A DNA stretch of 64,000 bases from Sycobia sp. Sy_11. Taxonomy: Eukaryota; Arthropoda; Insecta; Hymenoptera; Epichrysomallidae. Shown one piece after another: positions 39,298 to 51,024 of this stretch. The notes under the pieces were generated by a model, which searched no databases, was not told where the DNA came from, and saw only the letters and a list, made by a program, of their open reading frames with translations. The stretch spans positions 3,549,001 through 3,613,000 of the forward strand of contig JACCIC010000036.1 of the NCBI GenBank assembly GCA_018907035.1, read 5' to 3'. Numbering within the stretch: the stretch's first letter is position 1; each line of letters starts with the position of its first letter. The position numbers and the translations under genes are program-made.

Positions 39298-42200
39298 ATA
39301 GACATTTTGTAAGAGTGATGATCGATGATTACGAAGTGTCAGCTCTTCTGGATACGGGATCAGTAAGTTCCTATGTGAGTGAACAACTTAGTGAATTTTG
39401 CATGAAATTCGGATGGCATACTGAGCCAAGTAATCGAATTGCAGTTTTGGCAAACGGCTCAGAAATAAGCCTTGGAAGAAATATTTATGGACCGATATAT
39501 GTGCAAGGAAAAAGATTCCAACAAAAATTCCTAGTAATGAACGAATTGAGCCATTTTATGCTCTTAGGTATGGATACTCTTAAAAAACTCGAGATCCATA
39601 TAATATTAAACAATCGTGAGTTAAACAAAACTTCAAACGAGCAAAAACATCAAGTATGGAACACCTTACGAGCTACAGAATTTAAATACAATCGAACGGC
39701 AAAAATTAGAAAAATTTTTAAAAACAGAAATGGATATAAACTTAACCTTATCAAAGGTCCTACTCCGCTCCTGCAATATGAAATCATCTTAGAGGAAAAG
39801 ACTCCGATTAAGCAGAAATATCGACCAAGAAATCCGGCCATGCAAGAAATTATCAATCAGGAGGTTGATAAAATGCTAAGTGAAAACGTAATTCAACAAT
39901 CAAGCAGTCCGTGGAGCTCACCGGTAGTAATAGTAAAAAAGAAAGACGGAAAAGCACGATTCTGTGTAGATTTCCGAAAAGTTAATAAAGTAACGAAGAA
40001 AGACGTCTATCCTCTGCCACAAATTAATGTACCTTTGGACAAATTACGAAGAGTACGATATCTTTTAACATTGGATTTAAAAAATGGATATTGGCAAGTT
40101 GCATTAACCCCGGAAAGTCGTTCGATTACTGCTTTTACCGTGGCCGGTGAAAGTTTATTTGAATTTAAGGTAATGCCGTTTGGTTTACACTCAGCTCCGG
40201 CCACGTTTAAATGACTCCTAGACAGAGTGATAACTCTGGAAATGGCTCCGTATGCATTTGTATATATAGATGATATCGTAGTAGTCTCATCTGCATTCGA
40301 GGAATATCTGGAAAAATTGAAAGAAGTTTTCAATCGCTTGAAAATTGCAAAACTGAAACCGAATCTAGATAAGTGTCATTTCGCTCGCTAAGTCTAAAAT
40401 ATTTAGGACATATAGTAGAAAAAAATGGTCTACAAACCGATCCGGAAAAGGTGGCTGCTGTACTTAATTTAGCACCACCTAAAAACATGAAAGAAATTCA
40501 GCGATTTATGGGTTTAATATCGTGGTACAGACGATTCCTTAAAGATATCTCGAATGTTGCCGCACCACTACATTGTCTTACTAGAAAAAAAAGCTAACTG
40601 GACCTGGGGAGAAACCGAGCCAGATGCGTTTGACAAAATCATGCAACTTCTCACAAACGCATCCATCCTTTCCTGTCCAGACTGGAGCCGCTCGTTTATC
40701 CTGCAAACGGATGCCAGTAAAGAAGGATTGGGAGCTGCGCTTATTCAAGCGTATGAGAACAATGAACGAGTTATCGCATTTGCAAGCCAAACACTCTCCC
40801 CAGCCGAAAAAAATTATTCTGCCACTGAGCTAAAATGTCTAGCAATCAAATGGGGTGTGTGGAAATTCCGAGATTATCTTGAAGGATACCACTTTATAGT
40901 ACTCACCGACCATCAATCGCTAAAATGGCTTAACAATATAGAGAATCCTTCCGGTCGTTTAGCTTGCTGGGCACTCGAATTAAGCTAGTATGATTTCGAA
41001 ATTAAATACCGTTCTGGTAAAGATAATTTACTAGCCGATACCTTGTCCCGACAGCCGTTAGTCGTCAAAGTAACCACAATCAAAAGAGAGGACTGGTATG
41101 AAAAAATATACAAAAATGTGGAAAGCGATCCTGAAAGCTACCCAGATTTTAGTATAATCAATGGAAGATTATATAAGCATATTCTGCATACTTTAGGTTT
41201 GTATGATACTAGTAAAAATTTGCAATGGAAAATCTGTACCTAAATCCGAACAAAATAGAGTTCTAAACGAAGTACACAGCGATCTCACTGCTGGTCACCT
41301 GGGAATTTCGAAAACTCTAGTAAAAATATCCAAAAGCTATTACTGGCCTGGAATGCTTCGGATGACAACAAATTATGTAAGAAATTGCGAGAACTGTCAC
41401 CAGTTTAAATCGCAACAACAAGCACCGACTGGAAAATTGCATGCGATGTTAGTCGAACAGCCTTGGGACATCGTGGCCGTCGATCTCATAGGACCAGATC
41501 AACAAAATTGAACACCTGGCTGTTAGTCATGCAAGATAAATTAACAGAATGGGTAGAATTAAAACCTTTACGGAAAGCAACTGCCAAGGCTATAACGCTG
41601 ACAGTTAAACAGCAAGTCATCCTACGTTTCGGGTGCCCGAAAACTATCATTTCGGATAATGGGAGACAATTCGTCTCAAAAGAATTTACGGAAATGATGT
41701 CAAAATCCGGAATAGCTCACCGTAAAACGCCACCGTATACGCCACAATGTAATCATGTAGAACAAGCGAACAAAGTAGTTAAAACCATGATTTCTCAGTA
41801 CATACAGAAAAATCACCGAACATGGGATTGCTACGTGTACGAGCTACAATTCGCATATAATACCGCTACGTCCGAAACGACGGGTTTTACACCCGCTTAA
41901 ATAAATTTTAGACGAGAATTAAGAGCATCTGGGTCTCTTGTCCAACAATTCGGCCAAAAATACAATATTACCGCCAAGAATCGTATCAAAAAGATACAGG
42001 AAACGATAGAACCAGTACAGAGTCAACTAGCCAGAAGTTTCCAAAAACAGAAATATTACTATGATCAAAAAAGTCGAAAATGGAGCCCGGAAGTCGGCGA
42101 CTGTATCTATAAACGCTCATACGATTTATCGAATAATATAAACGCATTTAACACGAAATTAGCTCCAAAGTACCTGGGTCTGTATATTATCTTCAGGAAG

Positions 42201-42311
42201 ATATCGCCTGTTATATATGACATGAAAGATAATAAAGGAAAAATTATTACACACGTTCATATTAAGGATCTACGGAAAAAATACAATGATCTAGATAAGA
42301 TACCACCGTGA
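39230..42311 (+). pseudogene. pol of copy 1 (protease, RT, RNase H, integrase), broken
   Basis: The protease active site is ALLDTGSVSSYVS, followed by LLGMDTLKKL. RT motifs are FCVDFRKVNKVT, LDLKNGYWQV, FGLHSAPATF, and the catalytic box YIDD. A CGA-to-TGA stop lies at 40212-40214, with frameshifts near 40390 and 40590 and a stop at 40986-40988. RNase H has LQTDASKEGLGAAL and LTDHQSLKWL. Integrase has an H..H..CENC zinc module, then D (VAVDLIGP), ISDNGRQF and the E region, with a frameshift near 41495. The C-terminus ends in VHIKDLRKK before TGA 42309-42311. It cannot make a working polyprotein. Confidence 0.92.
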
Positions 42312-42356
42312 AATTACTATATAAGGGCCGTCCAGAGGCCTAGGAGTTTAGTCAAC

Positions 42357-42910
42357 ATGCAGCGCCCAGACGAACAGGAGCTCTGCCAACGATACTTGGA
42401 ACTTAGAATTCCCATTAGGTGCTATGGACTCCAGTTCCATGCCCTGATCAACACCGGGGCACTAATGATCACAACATCAGCAGAGCTTGGCAGAATTTTA
42501 GAAAGAAGAGGTGCTAGACATTTATATGGGGAAACGGTCCTTCACCTAAACCGGGACGCATTACACATCGCCGATCCAGTAAACATAGTGTCCGCATACA
42601 CTCTCGAGGTGGAATATACGTACAAAGAAAAAATAAAGATTAGAAATTTTGCCATCATAACGGAGCAACCAGTGGATATTATTTTTGGCATGGCGGAAAT
42701 AAAGAAGATCGGCTATAGACTCTTATTCAACCAGCGAAGTCCGGCAGCCCAGGAACGGCGCCGAGAAAACAACGGCTACATCGTCGAGCAGCTAGGAGAG
42801 TCACAGCTAGGTTAGAAGATGAGGGGATATATAGCGCCACCGACTCCGAAGATCCCATGGATGAAAACTGTAAGAAAAGAAAGAAATATATAAATATTTT
42901 GTTAAATTGA
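42357..42910 (+). pseudogene. Accessory ORF A of copy 1: retropepsin-like with Asn for Asp
   Basis: The ORF starts 46 bp after the pol stop. The open part (152 residues) has the layout of a retropepsin half: LQFHALINTGALMITTSAEL, where DTG is replaced by NTG, and a later hydrophobic PVDIIFGMAEIKKIG block like the ILG-D of retropepsins. A one-base deletion near 42770 diverts the frame. In the other frame an Arg-rich RLHRRAARRVTARLEDEG and an acidic ATDSEDP segment follow, as in copy 2. The role is unknown; the retropepsin link is my inference. Confidence 0.7.
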
Positions 42911-43335
42911 TATATTATATCGCATAACGGTTATATTATATTTCTTTGTTGTTATATTTACTTATTATGTTTATTCCTATCATACATTTCGCAAGAAAAT
43001 ATATGAAATAAATGGATATATAAGATAAATAAATATATGAAAATAAATAAATGTAAAAAAATAATTTATTTTTTTTAATTTTTAAAATTATTTCAATAAA
43101 TATTTTATATTAATAGATTCATTTATTTCACCGAAAATTTGATCATTTATATTCGTGTCGCAATAACGACATTGTAAAAATCGACCGACGACAAATGTAT
43201 ATACATAATACGAAAATGAAGAGCAAATAGGGTTGATGCCCGCTTAAAGAAAATAGAGAATAAACCTCCAAAAGGTTATATCAAAATTAAAATTTAAATT
43301 ATTATCCTAAAAGTCCAGTCCTAGTTAAACAGTTC
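42911..43335 (+). other. AT-rich spacer between accessory ORFs (copy 1)
   Basis: No ORF. A spacer of about the same length separates the two ORFs in copy 2 (57363-57793), so it is part of the element. Confidence 0.6.
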
Positions 43336-43955
43336 GTGCGAACACATCGTGATAAATTTAACAAATTAAAATTTTTTTTTGTTTATCCTTTTAAAATATA
43401 CAAAAAGCAATTAATTCGGCGGCAGCGCGACCTGTTTGCTGCCGAGCAGGAATTAAACAATATGTTGAGAATACTTGTGCGTCCGCGCTTGGTCGTACCT
43501 CCAGCAAGGCCACTTCGTGTGCAGGTAGAGGGGCGAAAACTACCTACGATACCAGAGACCGGTCCAGCGCCAACGGCCATCCCGGAGCCACCGCGAGTCG
43601 ACGAGGCGGACGTGCCGCCTGCCGCCATCGAACAGCCCGCGCTGCCAAATAACGCTCGAACACCTGGCCCTGACAAGCCAGCGCCGCCACTGCTGTCGCC
43701 GGACCATGCGCTATATCAAGGAATGCCGTCGATTCCGGCCCCGGATTATAAGCCGTATGGGCGAGCTCCTGCCGACGATACATGCCCGTGGTAGGCGTTT
43801 ATCTATGACGAAAATGACATCATTGTTCTTCCGGCTGGGAGCCGTTCGTCACCGACAATAGGTCGGAAATCGGCGATTCCATCTGCGCATTGATCCGGTA
43901 ACAGGGCATGTGAGATGTGTCACATGTTCTGAAAAAAACACATGTATGTATAAGA
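43336..43955 (+). pseudogene. Accessory ORF B of copy 1: Pro-rich protein, broken
   Basis: The open part encodes RDLFAAEQELNNMLRI, LVRPRLVVPP, then a Pro/Ala-rich region ending in DDTCPW before a TAG at 43792-43794, where copy 2 has Arg. Further frames continue with NRRFHLRIDP and HVRCVTCSEK, again as in copy 2, after a frameshift. High GC contrasts with the AT-rich flanks. No known family is recognised. Confidence 0.65.
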
Positions 43956-44143
43956 CAAATAATTTTCTTACAAGCGAAATATCAAAATTAAACACTAAAA
44001 TTAAATTAAATACCGAAAAAATTTAACAAAGAAAAACTAATTTTATTAGTATTAGCAATATAAGTTTAGTAATACTAGTAAAACGCTTAAATATGCTCAA
44101 ATATGGCGTATAGCTGTAAAATATAAATAAATCGTCTATCCGA

Positions 44144-44144
44144 G

Positions 44145-44177
<33 letters not shown>

Positions 44178-44195
44178 GATCAAATATAAGTAGCT

Positions 44196-44220
<25 letters not shown>
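44144..44220. repeat. (TA)n microsatellites in the 3' noncoding part of copy 1
   Basis: Two TA tracts (about 44144-44178 and 44196-44220) between accessory ORF B and the polypurine tract. Confidence 0.9.
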
Positions 44221-44234
<14 letters not shown>

Positions 44235-44375
44235 ATCATACATACCATACTGGTAAGGTACTCGCCTGGATTTATAAAATGATAAAGAATAATGAAATAA
44301 ATAAAATAATACAATGATTTCCAGAAATCACATAAGTAAATTTATTTCACATGACACACGCGATTCGCGCTGCCG

Positions 44376-44389
44376 AAAAAAGGGGGAGA
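44376..44389 (+). promoter_or_regulatory. Polypurine tract of copy 1
   Basis: AAAAAAGGGGGAGA directly before the start of the 3' LTR; copy 2 has AAAAAAGAGGGAGA. This is the expected plus-strand primer and it fixes the LTR start. Confidence 0.8.
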
Positions 44390-45187
44390 TACGACGGCCA
44401 AAAACATGGCCGCGCAAATTTATTACAAACAACACACTACACAAATATTATATCTATTATATTTATATATCTATTATATTACATCTATTTTCGTGGATGT
44501 ACCTATATACATTTACGAAATTAGATGTATAACACGTTAATAGTAGATTACACACTTTATATTTAAGCTACAAATATAAAATTAAATTAAAAGTAATATA
44601 TTATATTCTGTAACACGCGATAAACATACCGAAAACAGGCAAATGTCGACTACCTACTGAAGAAGGTAGTCGACGCAACTGCCGAAAACCGAACAGTAGA
44701 GAGAGAACGCAATACCTAGTCTCTCTCTCTCTCTCTCTCCACTACTACTAAGCTCAGCCAGAAGTATACGATAGAGGAGATACACTGTGCGCGGCAAGAG
44801 AGAGCGCGTCAAGTGTATTAGACCGACGGCCGCTATCCCCTCCAATACGCACCGCACACACACTACTGTACACTCTCACCGAACAGCGCCCGCCAGCAAC
44901 GAATATTGCGGTAGGCGAACGCGCGCATTCCAATGTATACAACGGGTGTCCGAAAACGAATGCACCTGCTGTATTTAATTAAATTAATTAAATAACACTA
45001 CTAAATATACTTAAGATATATAAATATATATATACATTTGTATAAGCATGTATACACTATTATACGTGTATACGAATACTGTCCGCAGCACACCGGCTGA
45101 ACATATAATTGATACATTGTAAATAATAATCTTATGATTATTATTATTTATTATTATTATTAATTATTATTATTAATATAATTATTA

Positions 45188-46471
45188 GGAGTGTGAATAA
45201 GTCTTTCCCGTTTTTTGTAAGAGTTGGCGCCACCAATACTGTGCGAGTATTCAATGGTTACATATGTCTTAATCAAAGCTTATTCATATGTCAACAATTC
45301 CATACTAACACATTAGTTAAAATTTTTTCGCATCATAAATTTTTGATATCGTGTAAATGTCGAAATTTGAGCCGAGTCGACGTCATTTGCGGGAAGTTTC
45401 ACTTTATTGGTTCAATTTGAAGAAATCTGCTGCCGAGACGCATCGATTGCTTCAGGAGGCTTATGGAGAAGGTTGTGTCGATGATTCAAGTGTTCGCGGA
45501 TGGTTTCGACGCTTCAAAAGCGGTGATTTCGACGTGGAAGACAAGGAGCGTTCCGGGCGACCGCAAATCTTTGAAGATCGAGAATTGGCGACTTTGCTTG
45601 ATGAAGATTCTTGTCAAACGCAAGAAGAACTTGCTGAAGCATTGGGAGTTGACCGAACAACCATTTCCAAGCGTTTGAAAGCCATGGGAATGATCCAAAA
45701 GCAAGGAAATGGGGTGCCGTACGAACTGAAGCTGAGAGACGTCGAACGGCGTTTTTTCACTTGCGAACAGCTGCTTCAGCGACATAAAAGAAAGGGTTTT
45801 CTGCATCGTATCGTGACTAGCGATGAAAAGTGGATACGTTACGATAATCCGAAGCGAAGAAAATCATGGGGACTACCCGGCCATGCATCATCATCGACGG
45901 CCAAGCCAAATATTCATGGCGCCAAGCTCATGCTCTGTATATGGTGGGACCAGCTAGGTGTGGTTTACTATGAGCTTCTGAAACCGAATGAAAGGATCAC
46001 AGGCGAGGTCTATCGACGACAATTGATGCGTTTGAGCCGCGCACTGCGAGAAAAACGGCCACAATACTCCGACAGGCACGACAAAGTTATTTTGCAACAT
46101 GACAATGCTCCCCCACATGTTGCACCGCCGGTGAAAACATACTTAGAAACGCTCAAATGGGAAGTCCTACCCCACCCGCCGTATAGTCCAGACGTTGCTC
46201 CGTCTGATTACCATCTCTTCAGATCGATGACGCATGGCCTGGCTGACCAGCACTTCCATTCCTACGAGGAAGCCAAAAAATGGGTGGATGACTGGATAGA
46301 GGCCAAACCGGTCGAATTTTTTCGCAACGGGATTCGTATGTTGCCAGAAAGATAGGAAAAAGTTGTAGCTAGCGATGGCCAATACTTTCAATAATTCATT
46401 TGTAACCATTTTTTCACTATAAAGGCTCAAAATTTGGAAAAAAAACGGGAAAGACTTATTCACATACCTGA
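45188..46471 (+). mobile_element. Mariner (mauritiana type) nested in the LTR
   Basis: A 1284-bp element flanked by TA (45186-45187 and 46472-46473) with the same ends as the copy at 35097-36379, in opposite orientation. The corresponding place in the 5' LTR (about 37030) is uninterrupted, which confirms a later insertion. Confidence 0.94.
45357..46394 (+). pseudogene. Mariner transposase, nonsense-mutated
   Basis: The frame is identical in layout to the intact copy, but codon 333 (Trp in the intact copy) is TAG at 46353-46355, removing the last 13 residues before the original TAA at 46392-46394. It also has Gly155 to Ser next to catalytic Asp156, and Trp119 to Gly in the WVPYEL linker. D156, D249 and D284 remain. 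It is probably inactive. Confidence 0.9.
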
Positions 46472-46675
46472 TATTATAATCCGGCGGCTCGCCCGAAATT
46501 AAACGAGCGGCGACGGAAATACTCTATTATTTTGCTATAAAAGGGCCTGCAAAAGGCAAAATCGAGAGTTCGCCCGGTGAACCAACTGCCCCGAAATTGA
46601 TTCACACGAACTCTCTCCGGAGCTAAAAACTTATCCAGAGCTCAATAAATTCCTACTTGAAAATCCTGTCCGAAA

Positions 46676-46873
46676 TTATTAGCTTGATCTCTGTTGCGAG
46701 GCGCTCCTCAAAAGACAGACGGCTAATAACTTTACCTGTCCTTAAGGAAACGTGATCCTGGTTGCGAGGCGCTCCTGAAAAGACCAGCCGTTTACTTATC
46801 CCGACCAGTCAATGTTCCCTTAACTCTTGATTCTGGTTGCGAGGCGCTCCTCAAAAGACCAGAGGAGTTAAGC
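46676..46873 (+). repeat. Array of three stem-loop units in the 3' LTR of copy 1
   Basis: Same three units as in the 5' LTR. The third is perfect (CTTAACTC/GAGTTAAG outer, CTGGT/ACCAG middle). The core of the second has one change (CTCCTG). Confidence 0.85.
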
Positions 46874-47261
46874 TTACCTTATTTCATCCTATTTAAATTC
46901 TACCTGTCACGTTTTGTAAATTCCCCACGTGGAATATAACACCGGGTATCCGTGCGATAAATAGCGCCCGATATTATACGCATCACGGAAAATAACGCGA
47001 ACTTTGTATAAGTAATTATATATATAAATCTAGCTGTAAATTACCTTTTATTAATTATTTTGTTTCTAATTTATTTGTTTCAGAATCTTGTAGATAGAGG
47101 ATTGACTGAATAAAGCCATTTTTATTGTTATTAAAAATATACTGTGTACTTGTACTATTATTTTTCTGATCCGCTGTCCGATCCCGAAATACTTCCTCCC
47201 CTCTCAAACTACCCTGAGAAAATACAGCTTAGGCTATCCCGAGGGGGATATGAACGTTACA

Positions 47262-48465
47262 ATTTATATTATAATTTTGATTGTTATCATCTATAAGCAA
47301 CGTACCACTTATTTCTAAAGGGAAGAAGAGACGGGGAAAGTTTTGTGAGAGCCAAAAAGAACCGGCGAGGGCTCAGTGAGAGCCAAAAAGCACATATCAA
47401 CTTTTTGGTGTGTCAAATATGTAATTCTTATGAAAAATTAAATTATAAATCGAAAGTTACTCTTTTCATTTTTTAATTTGAAGATTATTTTCCAAGATTA
47501 TATAGAATTTAAATAAAAAAAATTAAATTTTTATGAAAAAGTAAATATTAATCAAACTTCCCGCGGTCCTCACCTGTGCGCAATAGAAGCTATTAAAAAA
47601 TATTTATCTCAAGAAAGCACAATTAGATATCATATCGCGAAAATCTAAAAATTACTTAAAAAGATATAATGAAATTGAACGTTCTCTGTTCTTTTTAGCA
47701 ATTTAATCAGATTTAATTTAAATACATAAATTTATTCTCCTTTGAAATATTTATTTATGCAAAAATATGAATTTCTAATCAGCATTTTAACACTTATTCC
47801 ATTAGTTTTAAATTTATTTTGATTGATTTTCGATTATAAAAAACCACAATTAATTTACACTACGATATTATTTACAAAATTCATCTTTCTCAACCTCTAT
47901 TAATTTTGAATACTATATAGAGATATAGTTTTATAATTTCGCCGTCTAAAGCCTTAGCCACTAATGTACGATATATAGTTCGTGATATAACTAAACTTCC
48001 TTCTGAATCATTAGTAACAATAATTGTTAATCCTATAAGCTTCAATGTTATGCTGTCTTTTAACTTTCTCTATCAATTCGTTTCGAGTATTACAATTCTA
48101 TTTTTTGAACGAATATATACGCAACTGAATTTTGGAATAATTTTAATAATTATTATTATAAAAATAAAATTTTTAAAATAACAATACAGGTATAAACTCA
48201 GTCGTTTATTATAAATGCCACATAAAAAACTTGTGGCACAAAGAATTTAATCACGAAACAGGAAGGATTCGTATCTTTTGTTTTCAATAGAATATATGAA
48301 ATAAATATTGTAGAATTTACTAATGTTTGTAAAATTTTTTTAATTTTACTATTACACATACTTTATTTATTGCACATTTTTTATATAATAATGTATATAA
48401 TGATATAGAATTATATATATAATAATAATGTATATAATGAATGTAGAATAATGTATTATATATAT
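47262..48465. other. 3' flank of copy 1, partly homologous to the flank of copy 2
   Basis: The part 47297-47560 matches, in inverted orientation, 54795-55023 next to the 3' LTR of copy 2 (for example AATTCTTATGAA and TCTTTTCATTTTT). The remainder to 48465 is AT-rich with nothing recognised. Confidence 0.6.
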
Positions 48466-48888
48466 CATACTAATTTATAAAGACAAACCGTGTTTTTGTT
48501 TTTACGCGATAACCGAAAAAACTACTGAACCGATTGTTCTGAAATTTGATATATAGATTCTATATTATTTTGGCAAGAACATAGGCTTTTTTTCTTGAAA
48601 ATCATTTTACTTTTAACAATAAATTAAGTTAACACTTTTAGTGGTTAGTTTCACCAGCGGCCACTAGGTGGCGTCTTGAAGCACGAATATCAACTCAATG
48701 TAGTCGGCTTAAAGTATTAATACCAGGCCAGCTCAAATGAATGTCCATATCCAACTTTGGGATTCGTATCCTAAAGAAGGTGTGGCGTTAATCGGTATTA
48801 TCTTCTTTGTTCTTCAGGTTAATCTGACACTACTCACACCTTATGGATATTATTTAATTTTTGTAAATGTTATTTTTTCTTACGTGGG

Positions 48889-48892
<4 letters not shown>

Positions 48893-48965
<73 letters not shown>
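48893..48965. repeat. (CT)n microsatellite in element B
   Basis: CT run of about 73 bp, longer than the matching GA run in element A. Confidence 0.95.
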
Positions 48966-48973
<8 letters not shown>

Positions 48974-49333
48974 TTCTCCTTCTCTTATAAAATGGTTCTG
49001 TATGCTAAATCATACTGAATATAGTTGGTGACGACAAATTATATTTTTATTTTTATACATTTTATTAATTTTAGAATTGTGACAAGTGAGTATGTTTTTT
49101 TTAGTTCAAATAAATGAAATGATGGCAAAATAGAGTTCTTTATCAACACCTCGAAATTATGTATATATAAATAAAATATATGGTCTATCGCCTATTTAAT
49201 AAATCGCCTATTCAAAATATATCGCTTATTTAAAAAATATGCTATGCGTATACCAACATTTTGCTTGAATTTCAGTTAACATCACTACGAAAATATTCAC
49301 GGTATTTAATTGAAAAAACGAAAATATAAAAAG

Positions 49334-49364
<31 letters not shown>

Positions 49365-49499
49365 TGTATATTATATTGTACATGTTATATATACATATTT
49401 TAAATACGGTTACTACTGAGTAATATTGTATTGGCGTGTACGGGCGGTTGATTACGATATTTCGTTGCCTCAAAACGAATTCTATACGCAGTTGTGTGT

Positions 49500-50190
49500 T
49501 CGGATGATAGAATGCGATGTCCAAGTGTCTCTGGACGATTTCTACGGGGAATATTGTATTTGGTTGATGGAAAACAAGATACAGGTATGAGGAAATCAAC
49601 TTCTATGGGATGATTCGTGTTGGGACGGTAAAATACGATATCTAGGTCTTCCCGAACGACTTCTACGAGGAGTATTGTGTTTAGTCGTCAGGAAGTGATG
49701 CTAGCTTTCTCGGGCCGACTTCTACTGGGACTATCGTGTTTATTTGGTAGGAAACGATGTTTAGGTATGTCGGGACAACTTCTAATGGGAGTTCAGGTTC
49801 GGATGATAGAATGCGATTTGCAGATGTTTTGTAACGACTTCTACGGGGAATTTTGTGTTCGGACGTTAGGAGATGATGTCCAGGTATGACGGGACGATGT
49901 CTACGGGGAGTATCGTGTTTAGTTGATAGTAAACGAAGTTCAGGTATATTGGGCCAACTTTTACTGGGAGTTTCATTTTCGCATGATAGAATGCGATTTC
50001 CAGACGATTTGGAACGACTTCTACGGGGAGTGTCATGTATAGTTGGTGGGAAACGATGTCCAGGTATGTCATTACGACTTCTATGAAGAGATTCTTCGAA
50101 CACGCATACTCCCAGTAAGAATCGTCCCAAGATATTTCCTATAGTCCGAACATGATGCTCTCTCTAAACTTCATCTCGAGGCACTGGCAC
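49500..50190. repeat. 60-bp minisatellite in element B
   Basis: About ten units with CTACGGGGA at 60-bp steps (49541 to 50081), inverted relative to element A. As there, a short stretch at one end (about 50096-50190) has switched orientation. A 149-codon minus-strand frame shows a 20-residue periodicity, reflecting the period. Confidence 0.85.
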
Positions 50191-50249
50191 ATTTTTTTTA
50201 CCGCTCGAACTCGAAAGTATAATTTTCTCCATTGAAGCCGTATTTAATA

Positions 50250-50252
<3 letters not shown>

Positions 50253-50294
<42 letters not shown>
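50253..50294. repeat. (TA)n microsatellite in element B
   Basis: TA run of about 42 bp, counterpart of 11402-11459. Confidence 0.95.
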
Positions 50295-50300
<6 letters not shown>

Positions 50301-50439
50301 AAATGGTCGGTAAAATATCAACTTTGTGAAGTGGAGGCTACATTGAAACATCTTTTTATACAGATGTGACAATAGGTAGATTACGGTTAATTATTTATAG
50401 AAACATAGATTTTAATATATAGAATATATATAAAAATAT

Positions 50440-51024
50440 TAAAATATGTATATATAATATGTACAATATATTATACATACTATATATATATATATATATA
50501 TACATACATACATACATATTTCGTATATTTCTGTTTTTTCAATGAAATACCGTGAATATTTTTGTAGTGATGCCAACTGAAATTCAAGCAAAATGTTGGT
50601 ATGCGAATGGCATAGTTTTTAAGCAGACGATGGATATTTTGTTTTTGCAGAATTGATGATATATTTTATTTATACATACACAGTTTCGAAGTTGTTGGTA
50701 AAAAACTCTATTTTTCCATGATTTTTTTTGTTCAAACTAAAAAAAATGTATAGAAATAAAAATATAATTTGTCGTCACAAACTATATTCAGTATGATTTG
50801 GCATACGGAACCATTTTATAAAAGAAGAAAGAAAGACAGAGAGAGAAGAGAGAGAGAGAGACACACATTTTCTCCCGTAAGAGAAAATAAAATTTACAAA
50901 AATCAAAAGATATCCATAAGGTGTGAGAGTAGTTCAGATTAACCTGAAGAACAAAAAAAGGTAATAACGACTTACGCCACACCTTCTTTAGGATACGAAT
51001 TCTAAGGTTGGATATGAACATTCG
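50440..51024 (+). mobile_element. Repeat element C: partial copy of element A
   Basis: It matches the right half of element A (from the second TA tract to GGATATGAACATTCG), next to and inverted relative to element B. It is cut at 51024 where the poly-T of a LINE begins. The rest of the element does not reappear beyond the LINE. Confidence 0.7.

Larger units (their letters stand above)
36865..47261 (+). mobile_element. Ty3/Gypsy-like LTR retrotransposon, copy 1 (decayed, with nested mariner)
   Basis: The order is 5'-truncated LTR, lysine-tRNA primer site, gag, pol (protease, RT, RNase H, integrase), two accessory ORFs, polypurine tract, and full 3' LTR. Protease before RT before integrase is the Ty3/Gypsy order. 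No envelope-like ORF is present. All ORFs carry stops or frameshifts. The two LTRs differ by indels and substitutions, so the insertion is old. A mariner later entered the 3' LTR. Copy 2 on the opposite strand from 55024 is its closest relative here. Confidence 0.93.
44390..47261 (+). repeat. 3' LTR of copy 1 (interrupted by a mariner)
   Basis: Without the mariner it is about 1.59 kb. It starts TACGACG (TG in copy 2) and ends GTTACA. U3 holds a hairpin (GTCGACTACCT / AGGTAGTCGAC at about 44646-44676), a CT run (44720-44739), a GC-rich block and the TATA box (46536). Three stem-loop units follow (46676-46873). The R/U5 part retains about 90 bp lost from the 5' LTR. Confidence 0.85.
48466..50435 (-). 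mobile_element. Repeat element B: inverted copy of element A
   Basis: It carries, in reverse order and orientation, all landmarks of 11272-13275: the TTAGTATGATA end (48466), the ACCGATTGTTCTGAAATTTG stretch, the GCCACTAGGTGGCGTC block, a CT tract (48893-48965), the minisatellite and TA tracts. Its left end matches the right end of A, which helps define the element's ends. Confidence 0.75.

Noticed and set aside
42357..43955. Envelope gene in the position after pol
   Set aside because: Neither accessory ORF has a signal peptide, transmembrane segment, furin-like site or fusion-peptide-like stretch.
49681..50130. 149-codon ORF with 20-residue periodicity as a repeat protein gene
   Set aside because: It is the minisatellite read in one frame; copy A is open in different frames and there is no codon evidence.
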